DNA of 64,000 bases from NCBI GenBank assembly GCA_019055375.1, contig JAHQIW010007038.1:124001-188000 (forward strand). Reading direction: 5' to 3'. Shown piece after piece: positions 61,501-64,000 of this stretch. Position 1 is the stretch's first letter, and every line of letters begins with the position of its first letter. The notes under the pieces are model-generated. The model did no database searches. It saw nothing but the letters and a program-made list of their open reading frames with translations, and was not told the DNA's origin. Made by a program: the position numbers and the translations under genes. The DNA comes from Parelaphostrongylus tenuis. Lineage: Eukaryota > Nematoda > Chromadorea > Rhabditida > Metastrongylidae.

Positions 61501-63862
61501 CGCCAGAGATAAAGTATTTAAGAAATTACGCATGCCATTAAAATTCGCTTGATTTAAGCTACTAGATAACATACATTCGTCAGATAACAGCAAAGAATAC
61601 GCTTTTACCGAAGGTCTCAAAAGGCGCCCCATAAGAAAACAGTACCTAAGTTTGCTACCAACTGTTTGGTGTATAAATATCTAAATCATAGATGACCTTA
61701 CTAAAAGAAATTTTGCATCCGAAGGAAATGGCAATTTTACGGAGCAATTAATAACTACGGCAGAAGTGTTCATTCAATAAAGTACCTATTTATTAAAGTT
61801 TTGATTGAATGACCTATGCTACTGTGGCGCTTGATATAAAATTTTGCCGTCATTCAGACATTTTTTTTATGATTTCTCAATGTAAATGAGGAGGTTAGCG
61901 CAGTATTTTTATTCCTGCTGTATTTCTAAGCTATCATAATGAATATCTCATTTTCCAACCTTGAAACTTTTATTTCTTCTTTACATGTACAACTTTAATG
62001 TGCTGTTGCAAAGTGAAAAATAATGCTAAGAGTTCAGTTTTATTCTAAATTATCACGATATTATTCTCAGTCACTGTTCAGGAAGTGATATTGCAAGACA
62101 AACAGCTGATATTGTACTTTTGGACGACAATTTTGCATCAATTGTGAAGGGAATCGAGGAAGGCCGTCTTTTGTTTGACAACCTAAGGTCTCGTCTTTAC
62201 GCAAAAAATACCCAATACTGGCCGCCTTACAATGTGACACTGTTTCCAGGCTCTCGTTAGCATACACCTTTGCACATCTTTGGCCGGAACTTTTTCCTAT
62301 AATGCTCACGTTTGTACTCGGTTTACCGCAGGGACTGTCACCAGTACAGGTATTATTTTTGGTTTCTCTAGGGACTTCTCCCCTATGCGCACCCACAGCC
62401 AAAAAGCGTATTTTCTGTTCATTCTAGACATTTTTGTCGTACTCGATAGCTTGGATTTTGAGAATCCGAACAGTGTATCTATTTTCTAAGAGGCCTTTAT
62501 ATTACGCTATATCAATGACAATAAAGTTTTATTTCACGCTCGAGCATTTTACGCTTAACAAAGCTTTGGTTTTTTGCACACCACTCTGCATCATGGGTTT
62601 ATTGTACCATCATAACACCGTAATAGGCGGTCAAATAAAATGATTTATGATTGGTTATTGAAGCCCAATAACTGTAAACATACGTGGATTCAATGTCGAT
62701 AAGTAACTGCCTACGCCAGACTGTAGATGGTTGGCTGTTGACAGATAACGCGTTATAGCGCAAAAAGCGAGGTGTGCAAAACGAGCGTCGGTAGTGCAAT
62801 GGTTCAGCACGCCCTCCCGGAAAGAGTGACATCTGCGTTCAAGTCCTAGCTGATGCAAGGGTTTTTGCACACCACTCTACATCATTGGGTTTATTCTAAC
62901 TGAAGATTGCGTTTCACATGCGGTGCGCATACCTTGCACCGGCATGTGGACAGATTTCGCAACATTGTCATCAAGCTGTTGCCTTCCATTAACTAGTCGA
63001 TAGCTCAAACCCAATGATTTCAATAGTATACTTGCTTTCGGAAAGGAGAGTTCTCTTAGCGTGCTATAGCAGTAAGAATAAAATCTTATATTACACTCTA
63101 TCGTCTGTCGTTAGAAAGTGCTCTTCATTCGGGCTTTCAATGACCATTCAATAGCACAATTTTCAACTATTTCAATTAATACGTGGTTTTCAACAAAGAC
63201 TTCTTAGTGCGTCTTTACAGCTAAGAGAATATTGGGTTTCGCACTCGTCGCGCATTACGCGCCATTTATGAATTGCGTTGCGCGATCGACGCGGCGACGA
63301 GTGCGAAACTCAATATTTTTTTAGCTGTAACTACGCAGAAAATGTCCATGTCTTCCTTGGAGACCGACCGTATCAATAAAATCGTTTGAGATTTGTGCTG
63401 TCGAATAGTCACTGGAATTGTGAATCAAAAGCTTTGTACAGCGAAAGATGCTTGAGTGTGAAAAAAGTTTAATTTTTATTATTACGGCATAATATAAATA
63501 CCATTTACAAATTGAACTACACTGTTGGAATTTTCGAGATTCAAGCTATCAAATGGTCACTAAAACATCAAAAAGAATCAAACCTGCGCTTTTTTTTTTA
63601 AAAGAGTGAATAGGGGAAAAGTATATTTTCCCGTAATGTCAGCACAATTTCTTACCATCTAGATACTATCCATTGATCTGGCGTCTGAATTACCTCCAGC
63701 AGTATCGTTAGCGTACGAGCAACCAGAGGAGGATATTATGTTAACTCCTCCGCGGAGTCGCAAAACTCGTCTTCTTTCCAAAGGTTTACTTGCCTATGCC
63801 TACTTCTTCGCGGGTACCGGTATCACAATCGGTTGTATGGCGGCCTACTTGAGTGTTTACTG
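24666..63862 (+). CDS. P-type ATPase alpha-subunit-like gene (class IIC, Na+,K+-ATPase/CATP family), 26 exons, 3' end outside window
   Basis: Exons in order: 24666-24675, 25051-25104, 26735-26829, 28020-28144, 35056-35165, 35692-35840, 36875-36987, 38230-38306, 39375-39517, 39806-39954, 40592-40749, 41713-41820, 44646-44744, 45429-45564, 47991-48097, 48784-48899, 49343-49447, 49537-49659, 50421-50578, 52840-52888, 53230-53313, 58856-58971, 60497-60633, 62082-62187, 62250-62349, 63663-63862. All junctions are GT-AG and the phases match throughout, giving 975 whole codons (usual family length about 1,000-1,050). Seen in order: M1-M2, actuator domain, M3-M4, phosphorylation and nucleotide domains, hinge, M5-M6 and M7. 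The family couples ATP hydrolysis to Na+/K+ or H+/K+ exchange at the plasma membrane with a beta subunit. Here TGES, PEGL, DKTGT and TGDGVND read TGQM (residues 244-247), PQGL (363-366), DKSGT (406-410) and TGGGVND (818-824). Nucleotide-site motifs FNS, KGAPE (628-632), TGDHP (733-737) and the QKL lysine (801) are kept. I infer a non-pumping or altered paralogue, not a decayed gene, because the frame is intact over 39 kb. Exact orthology is not determined. Confidence 0.9.
25051..25104 (+). CDS. ATPase gene exon 2 (N-terminal cytoplasmic tail)
   Basis: Opens after GCTGCAG and ends at GTAACA. It encodes about 18 residues rich in Val, Thr, Pro and Ser ([11 protein letters not shown]...). It enters in phase 1 and leaves in phase 1, matching exon 3. 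The N-tail of this family is poorly conserved, so support comes from splice sites, phase and the higher GC content. An acceptor at 25036 is the alternative. Confidence 0.5.
25105..26734 (+). other. intron 2 of the ATPase gene
   Basis: About 1.6 kb, AT-rich. No repeat family or other gene recognised. Confidence 0.4.
26735..26829 (+). CDS. ATPase gene exon 3 (basic N-terminal segment)
   Basis: Starts after TTTTATAG and ends at GTGCTT. It encodes a basic stretch ([21 protein letters not shown]) that runs in frame into exon 4. A Lys/Arg-rich N-terminal segment before the conserved helix is usual in Na+,K+-ATPase alpha subunits. The donor is weak, so the 3' limit is less sure. Confidence 0.62.
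26830..28019 (+). other. intron 3 of the ATPase gene, with tRNA-like repeats
   Basis: 27398-27475 (GGCGCCGTGGCCGATTAGTT) looks like a tRNA-derived head, and 27690-27850 matches the CTTTGAACATTCACGTG-type dispersed repeat. The lysine-rich frame at 26926-27120 shows no family match. Confidence 0.45.
28020..28144 (+). CDS. ATPase gene exon 4 (N-terminal cation-ATPase domain)
   Basis: Encodes [17 protein letters not shown]... GLSTEEAR, matching the family pattern DHKLSLDEL...GLT..RA at the start of the N-terminal cation-transporting ATPase domain. The acceptor is TTTTTAG and the donor GTGAGT, leaving phase 2. Confidence 0.9.
29780..30345 (-). mobile_element. mariner/Tc1-like transposase remnant, internally deleted
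   Basis: On the reverse strand an N-terminal part ([19 protein letters not shown]) is followed by basic sequence and then a C-terminal catalytic block, [20 protein letters not shown], typical of mariner (WPPNSPDLNPLDYFVW). The middle is missing and frames are shifted, so it is inactive. Confidence 0.75.
30420..30870. repeat. foldback-family fragment
   Basis: A short inverted pair (about 30447-30485 and 30530-30566: TTTCAATATGCCAC / GTGGTATATTGAAAT) plus AAACACGTGTATCGCG and an extra copy of the arm near 30815-30870. Confidence 0.55.
31098..31265. repeat. TA/TATG-rich microsatellite
   Basis: Runs of (TA)n interrupted by TATGCA, TATACATA and similar units. It gives spurious Tyr/Ile frames on both strands. 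Confidence 0.9.
32585..32790 (-). mobile_element. mariner-like remnant (both ends joined)
   Basis: The reverse strand reads [15 protein letters not shown] (N-terminal part) running into [20 protein letters not shown] then EGEYFDY, the C-terminal signature of mariner transposases. The catalytic core is gone. Confidence 0.68.
34130..34860 (-). mobile_element. mariner-like transposase C-terminal half, decayed
   Basis: Reverse-strand fragments include LSYSPNFDP-like then [19 protein letters not shown], and an end like [14 protein letters not shown], matching YSPDLSPSDFHLF..L...L and W...V...G.Y. Several stops interrupt it. Confidence 0.6.
35056..35165 (+). CDS. ATPase gene exon 5 (end of N-domain, start of M1)
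   Basis: Encodes [18 protein letters not shown] followed by [14 protein letters not shown]. This corresponds to LERDGPNALTPP...VKFCKQLFGGFSLLLW of Na+,K+-ATPase. Usual DGPN reads GGYN. It follows a 6.9 kb intron. The phase joins (AG|G and G|GT) are exact on both sides. Confidence 0.9.
35166..35691 (+). other. intron 5 of the ATPase gene
   Basis: 526 bases. A frame at 35313-35513 ([12 protein letters not shown]...) has no family match. Nothing else seen. Confidence 0.4.
35692..35840 (+). CDS. ATPase gene exon 6 (M1 end, M1-M2 loop, M2)
   Basis: Encodes [17 protein letters not shown] (M1 and the extracellular loop), then a hydrophobic M2 and LWQENKARK, the counterpart of YYQEAKSSK. The acceptor ATGTTTAG at 35690-35691 fits the upstream phase. 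The nearby GTGCAG at 35676-35678 would break the frame with exon 5. Confidence 0.93.
35841..36874 (+). other. intron 6 of the ATPase gene, with repeats
   Basis: 35935-36080 matches the CTTTGAACATTCACGTG-type dispersed repeat. 36360-36445 (reverse strand) has a tRNA-like head (CCTCGGTGGTGCATCCCCG...GGTTCAACTGC) like 1983-2060. Confidence 0.5.
36875..36987 (+). CDS. ATPase gene exon 7 (actuator domain, first part)
   Basis: Encodes [18 protein letters not shown]... [15 protein letters not shown], matching IMESFKNMVPQQALVIR...EEVVVGDLVEVK. The VVGDLV core is intact. Confidence 0.95.
36988..38229 (+). other. intron 7 of the ATPase gene, with a SINE-like repeat
   Basis: 37610-37835 carries TGCATATCTGGCCTTTATAC, GATGTATCAAGTC and GCGCTGGTTCGAAACATC (B-box-like). 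It is related to 7615-7760 and 5180-5310. The rest is unremarkable. Confidence 0.5.
38230..38306 (+). CDS. ATPase gene exon 8 (actuator domain, RIPAD)
   Basis: Encodes [15 protein letters not shown]...SEVTG, corresponding to [28 protein letters not shown]. RIPAD is intact. The last codon is shared with exon 9, where the TGES motif should follow. Confidence 0.95.
38307..39374 (+). other. intron 8 of the ATPase gene
   Basis: About 1.07 kb, with a short AT microsatellite at 38894-38945. Nothing else recognised. Confidence 0.4.
39375..39517 (+). CDS. ATPase gene exon 9 (actuator domain, TGQM in place of TGES)
   Basis: Begins with the end of TGQMAPVE and continues through [24 protein letters not shown] (family: [23 protein letters not shown]). 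The glutamate that drives dephosphorylation (E214 in Na+,K+-ATPase) is Gln here and the next Ser is Met. The 3' donor is consensus GTAAGC. Confidence 0.95.
39806..39954 (+). CDS. ATPase gene exon 10 (end of actuator domain, M3)
   Basis: Encodes VLGGIANL...[15 protein letters not shown] then a hydrophobic M3 ([20 protein letters not shown]). The family equivalent is VMGRIATL...TPIAAEIEHFIHIITG. The donor is consensus GTAAGT. Confidence 0.95.
39955..40591 (+). other. intron 10 of the ATPase gene, with a perfect hairpin
   Basis: Near 40340-40362 lies CTAGCACAG, a 5-base loop and CTGTGCTAG, a 9-base perfect stem in a locally GC-richer stretch (40190-40380). No gene seen. Confidence 0.5.
40592..40749 (+). 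CDS. ATPase gene exon 11 (M4 with PQGL in place of PEGL)
   Basis: Encodes [20 protein letters not shown] and then [21 protein letters not shown]4 is well kept, but the cation-coordinating glutamate of PEGL (E327) is Gln (residue 364), a side chain that cannot supply the same negative charge. It is followed by IKKVDLI, as in VKNLEAV. Confidence 0.96.
41035..41693. repeat. foldback element in intron 11, next to exon 12
   Basis: The left end TTGGTACTGTTTTATTATGG...CGGCGCCACTTGAGGCCT pairs with the right end AGGCCTCAATTGGCACCGCC...AACAATACC. Inner blocks (AAATTCACTTGATTTGAGCT / its inverse) also pair. A related element is in intron 23. The right end is 20 bases from exon 12. Confidence 0.75.
41713..41820 (+). 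CDS. ATPase gene exon 12 (phosphorylation site, CADKSGTLT)
   Basis: Encodes [20 protein letters not shown]...MVVTDLWY. The phosphorylated Asp (residue 406, D369 in Na+,K+-ATPase) is present, but the invariant Thr of DKTGT is Ser and the usual CSDK reads CADK. The acceptor lies only about 20 bases after the end of a foldback repeat. Confidence 0.96.
42234..43222. repeat. long foldback element in intron 12
   Basis: The ends TTATCTGATCGCCGTTTCGA and TCGAAACGGCGATCAGATAA are perfect inverses. Arms of several hundred bases follow with TTTTGGTCTTTTTCAATG and inverted counterparts. A 644-base relative is at 16997-17640; this copy has about 340 extra bases, probably a partial duplication. Confidence 0.78.
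43565..43800 (+). repeat. dispersed repeat, direct copy at 47255-47485
   Basis: Both copies share ATAAAACAT(C/A)TGA(C/T)TCTG, CTCCAAGATT/CTTCAAGATT, AGGCTTAGACT, TTTCTACAATT and CTGTACAAAAC/CTCTACAAAAC in order. An inverse fragment is near 51910-52020. Confidence 0.6.
44455..44525 (-). repeat. tRNA-like element
   Basis: The reverse strand has CAGGCGCGGTAGATATACAT and CTGGTTCAACACTC, spaced like A and B boxes. It lies in intron 12. Confidence 0.45.
44646..44744 (+). CDS. ATPase gene exon 13 (after phosphorylation site)
   Basis: Encodes [20 protein letters not shown]...LPDILT. The acceptor is unusual (AATTTAAG). An in-frame TAA lies directly before it, so the exon cannot start earlier; AG at 44647-44648 also keeps frame (one residue shorter). 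It aligns with the variable region between the phosphorylation site and the CNRA motif. Confidence 0.8.
45429..45564 (+). CDS. ATPase gene exon 14 (CNRA motif, start of N-domain insert)
   Basis: Encodes [12 protein letters not shown] (family: ...AGLCNRAVF) and then a basic, Ser-rich stretch. The end at GTGAGC leaves phase 2, the only choice that joins exon 15 in an open frame. A donor at 45464 would give phase 0 and fail with exon 15. Confidence 0.83.
46010..46065 (-). repeat. tRNA-like fragment
   Basis: The reverse strand GCTTTGGTGGTGTATTGTGG resembles the head of the 1983-2060 element. It lies in intron 14. Confidence 0.35.
46188..46240. repeat. (TA)n microsatellite
   Basis: About 25 uninterrupted TA units directly before the RTE fragment. 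Confidence 0.95.
46250..47036 (+). mobile_element. RTE-type retrotransposon 3' fragment in intron 14
   Basis: Encodes [16 protein letters not shown] ... [15 protein letters not shown] ... [18 protein letters not shown], then after a frameshift (two bases lost near 46577) [13 protein letters not shown] ... [20 protein letters not shown] ... [10 protein letters not shown] ... [16 protein letters not shown]. This is the end of a reverse-transcriptase domain plus its C-terminal extension. It is 5' truncated, ends in CAGGTGATA units and runs into a TA microsatellite. Same strand as the host gene. Sister copy at 5329-5850. Confidence 0.88.
47034..47150. repeat. TA/TATG microsatellite after RTE fragment
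   Basis: (TA)n passing into TATACATGTA-type units. It probably grew from the element's short tandem tail. Confidence 0.85.
47255..47485 (+). repeat. dispersed repeat, second copy of 43565-43800
   Basis: See the 43565-43800 entry for shared blocks. It is followed directly by the tRNA-like element at 47485-47550. Confidence 0.6.
47485..47550 (+). repeat. tRNA-derived short element
   Basis: CCCCGATGGTGAAGTGATAG resembles an A box and TCGGGTTCACCTCC a B box. It does not fold as a full tRNA. It lies in intron 14. Confidence 0.45.
47991..48097 (+). CDS. ATPase gene exon 15 (Ser/Arg-rich insert)
   Basis: Encodes [20 protein letters not shown] then [15 protein letters not shown] after an acceptor TTTTTATAG. 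Phase 2 in and phase 1 out agree with both neighbours. It has no counterpart in ordinary Na+,K+-ATPases. It is polar, probably disordered, with several Ser/Thr next to Arg. RNA support would settle whether it is constitutive. Confidence 0.72.
48784..48899 (+). CDS. ATPase gene exon 16 (basic run, nucleotide-domain helix)
   Basis: Starts with a Lys/Arg cluster ([10 protein letters not shown]), then [20 protein letters not shown] and GIRQRYH. The family equivalent is GDASESALLKCIEL...MRERY. The acceptor is ATTTCAG and the donor GTAGGT. Confidence 0.95.
49343..49447 (+). CDS. ATPase gene exon 17 (nucleotide domain, EIPFNS)
   Basis: Encodes [16 protein letters not shown] and a linker ending IPQPSK. 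The FNS motif, whose Phe stacks on the ATP adenine, is intact. It is separated from exon 18 by an 89-base intron. Confidence 0.95.
49537..49659 (+). CDS. ATPase gene exon 18 (KGAPE nucleotide-binding motif)
   Basis: Encodes [19 protein letters not shown] and then [17 protein letters not shown] (residues 628-632) holds the nucleotide-site Lys labelled by FITC in Na+,K+-ATPase and is intact. The acceptor is CATTTAG. Confidence 0.96.
49707..50266 (+). mobile_element. mariner element with terminal inverted repeats in intron 18
   Basis: The ends GTGTCCAGCTAAG(TTTTCGAACTTGATCC) and the inverse of (GGATCAAGTTCAGAA)ACTTAGTTGGATAC pair over about 35 bases. Inside, decayed frames read [41 protein letters not shown], and [20 protein letters not shown] then [14 protein letters not shown], the DNA-binding half of a mariner transposase. 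The catalytic half is missing. Confidence 0.8.
50421..50578 (+). CDS. ATPase gene exon 19 (N-domain end, MDPPR hinge)
   Basis: Encodes [20 protein letters not shown] ... [20 protein letters not shown]. The Arg of GERVLGF-like sequence is kept (GRRVIAF), and DPPR closes the nucleotide domain. The Ile-Met order before DPPR is reversed relative to MIDPPR. Confidence 0.96.
50579..52839 (+). other. intron 19 of the ATPase gene
   Basis: About 2.3 kb. 51910-52020 holds an inverse fragment of the 43565/47255 repeat, and several GCTGTAGCA/TGAGCAAAGCTTTT-type blocks resemble the foldback families. No gene seen. Confidence 0.45.
52840..52888 (+). CDS. ATPase gene exon 20 (phosphorylation domain, CKGAGIK)
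   Basis: A 49-base exon encoding [16 protein letters not shown], equal to AAVPDAVGKCRSAGIK. The acceptor is TTGTTTCAG. Confidence 0.95.
53230..53313 (+). CDS. ATPase gene exon 21 (TGDHP motif)
   Basis: Encodes [20 protein letters not shown] then [13 protein letters not shown] is intact. The family usually has a longer stretch between here and the VVHGSDL region; in this gene the join to exon 22 is short. It is followed by a 5.5 kb intron. Confidence 0.95.
54668..54965 (-). mobile_element. mariner 5' end with inverted duplicate
   Basis: The reverse strand from 54964 reads [18 protein letters not shown], then across a shift [20 protein letters not shown] and [15 protein letters not shown], a mariner N-terminal domain. 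54668-54763 repeats its first 90 or so bases in the opposite orientation, making a palindrome with about a 110-base spacer. Confidence 0.68.
55493..55551. repeat. (TAA)n microsatellite
   Basis: About 19 uninterrupted TAA/AAT units. It produces poly-Ile/Leu frames that are not genes. Confidence 0.95.
55667..56100 (+). repeat. direct duplication, two units about 270 bases apart
   Basis: 55667-55835 and 55938-56085 share TGATCCATG(T/G)TATCGACTGT, GCAATAAACAT, AAGAATGTTTAG, GCGAGGTT(G/A)GTACGCCAG and CGGAGGTCT(T/C)GCCCCC. The inverse family member is at 23640-24065. Confidence 0.75.
57230..57380. repeat. arm of the ACACGTGTTTCGGCC foldback family
   Basis: Contains TTATAAAGTGCTAAACACGT, GTTTCGGCCATTCAACTTC and GAGCCAATCCCTTG, like 7860-8025. 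Confidence 0.55.
58856..58971 (+). CDS. ATPase gene exon 22 (VVTGEQL...IVFAR)
   Basis: Encodes [20 protein letters not shown] then [11 protein letters not shown], equal to KACVVHGSDLKDM...LKYHTEIVFAR. The acceptor is TTTGCAG and the exon leaves phase 2. Confidence 0.95.
59010..59190 (+). repeat. tRNA-headed dispersed repeat in intron 22
   Basis: GTCCGGTTCGATCTCCTACC (B-box-like) followed by GGGCAAATTAGTACCGCAC. It is related to 18040-18170 and 41905-42020. Confidence 0.5.
59583..60435. repeat. foldback element in intron 22
   Basis: The left arm AAAACCGATCTCGTTTCCTG...GAGAGGAA pairs with the right end TTCCTCTCCAGCGAATGAG...ATCGGTTTT, and CATTCGAAAGCTGAGA pairs with its inverse. It contains a run of about 13-14 C at 59917-59930. 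It ends about 60 bases before exon 23. Confidence 0.7.
60497..60633 (+). CDS. ATPase gene exon 23 (TGGGVND in place of TGDGVND)
   Basis: Encodes [18 protein letters not shown], then [19 protein letters not shown] and IAMGRCG. The QKL lysine near the active site is present (residue 801). The first Asp of TGDGVND (D710, needed for Mg2+ and phosphorylation) is Gly (codon GGA); the second Asp remains. TSPQQKL reads TNLEQKL. Confidence 0.96.
60784..61668. repeat. foldback element in intron 23, related to 41035-41693
   Basis: Shares AGATAGCTCAGATCAAGTG, GTATTTGGCTTTTG, TCATTTTGACTGGTACGGCG (twice) and the right end CGCTTTTACCGAAGG...AACAGTACC with the intron 11 copy. A second right-arm copy (61441-61668) suggests internal duplication. 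Confidence 0.68.
62082..62187 (+). CDS. ATPase gene exon 24 (DDNFASIV, leading to M5)
   Basis: Encodes [20 protein letters not shown] then [15 protein letters not shown], an almost unchanged family block ([32 protein letters not shown]). It is separated from exon 25 by a 62-base intron. Confidence 0.96.
62250..62349 (+). CDS. ATPase gene exon 25 (M5 and M5-M6 loop)
   Basis: Encodes [19 protein letters not shown] and then [14 protein letters not shown]5 keeps the Glu of the WPE turn (E779), but the cation ligands Ser775 and Asn776 of Na+,K+-ATPase align with His and Leu. The acceptor is TTTCCAG and the exon leaves phase 0. Confidence 0.94.
62350..63662 (+). other. intron 25 of the ATPase gene, with a tRNA-like element and a palindrome
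   Basis: 62784-62860 (GTCGGTAGTGCAATGGTTCA, GTTCAAGTCCT) is a tRNA-like element. 63220-63342 is a strong palindrome. The short block TTTTGCACACCACTCTGCATCA occurs on both sides of the tRNA-like element (near 62572 and 62863), i.e. a direct repeat flanking it. Confidence 0.55.
63220..63342. repeat. strong hairpin-forming palindrome
   Basis: GTTTCGCACTCGTCGC at 63235-63250 is exactly inverted at 63295-63310 (GCGACGAGTGCGAAAC is the inverse), with flanking TTACAGCTAA / TTAGCTGTAA also paired. It is the centre of a wider foldback-like region in intron 25. Confidence 0.75.
63663..63862 (+). CDS. ATPase gene exon 26 (M6, loop, M7); gene continues past window
   Basis: Encodes [20 protein letters not shown], then [18 protein letters not shown] and a hydrophobic M7. 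In M6 the first cation Asp (D804) is kept and the second (D808) is Glu. It ends at a GTTCGT donor in phase 2. M8-M10 and the stop codon are not in the window. Confidence 0.93.
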
Positions 63863-64000
63863 GTTCGTATATAGTTTAAAATTACATTAGAATTGTTAAT
63901 CTCAAAATACGTTTCGTGATTCCCAAAAATTCTATATTTCTTGATGAGCGGACACGAGGTTTTCGAATAAGGTCTATTGAGTACATTATGCTACGATAAA

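Noticed and set aside
1..64000. CRISPR arrays, rRNA genes, riboswitches, bacterial operons
   Set aside because: No regularly spaced repeats, rRNA-like blocks or operon structure seen. The window is eukaryotic.

Overview
The window looks like a piece of a nematode genome, most likely a strongylid (clade V, hookworm-like) parasite. It is AT-rich and has no operons or bacterial-style genes. It contains one gene split into many small exons with large introns, and dense debris of mariner transposons, RTE-type retrotransposons, tRNA-derived short elements and long palindromic (foldback) repeats. The clade assignment is inference. It rests on the RTE protein remnants, the exon/intron style and a strong polypyrimidine-AG site just upstream of the start codon that looks like a trans-splice acceptor.

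One gene is clearly present. From about 24,666 to beyond the right edge, on the + strand, 26 exons join in consistent phase into one reading frame of about 975 residues that is still open at the window end. It is a P-type ATPase catalytic-subunit-like protein of class IIC (Na+,K+-/H+,K+-ATPase alpha family, like the nematode EAT-6 and CATP proteins). All domains from the N-terminus to membrane helix M7 are visible; M8-M10 and the C-terminus lie outside. The key motifs are altered: TGES reads TGQM, PEGL reads PQGL, DKTGT reads DKSGT, and TGDGVND reads TGGGVND. The M5 Ser-Asn cation ligands are replaced as well. The nucleotide-binding residues are kept. The protein therefore looks like a conserved ATP-binding pseudo-pump rather than a working ion pump. 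It also carries an extra Ser/Arg/Lys-rich segment of about 65-70 residues in the nucleotide-binding domain.

The left third (1-24,550) holds no gene I can support. It contains nested foldback elements (3.5, 5.9-6.6, 7.0, 7.9-8.3, 11.0-11.4 and 16.3-17.7 kb), an RTE fragment (5.3-5.8 kb, - strand), mariner fragments (9.0 and 15.2 kb), a long pyrimidine tract (14.3-14.65 kb) and tRNA-like short elements.

The large introns of the ATPase gene hold the rest. Intron 4 has three mariner remnants and a (TA)n block. Introns 11, 12, 22, 23 and 25 contain foldback elements, several ending close to an exon. Intron 14 has a second RTE fragment between TA microsatellites, intron 18 a mariner element with terminal inverted repeats, and intron 21 an inverted mariner 5' end, a (TAA)n tract and a local direct duplication.
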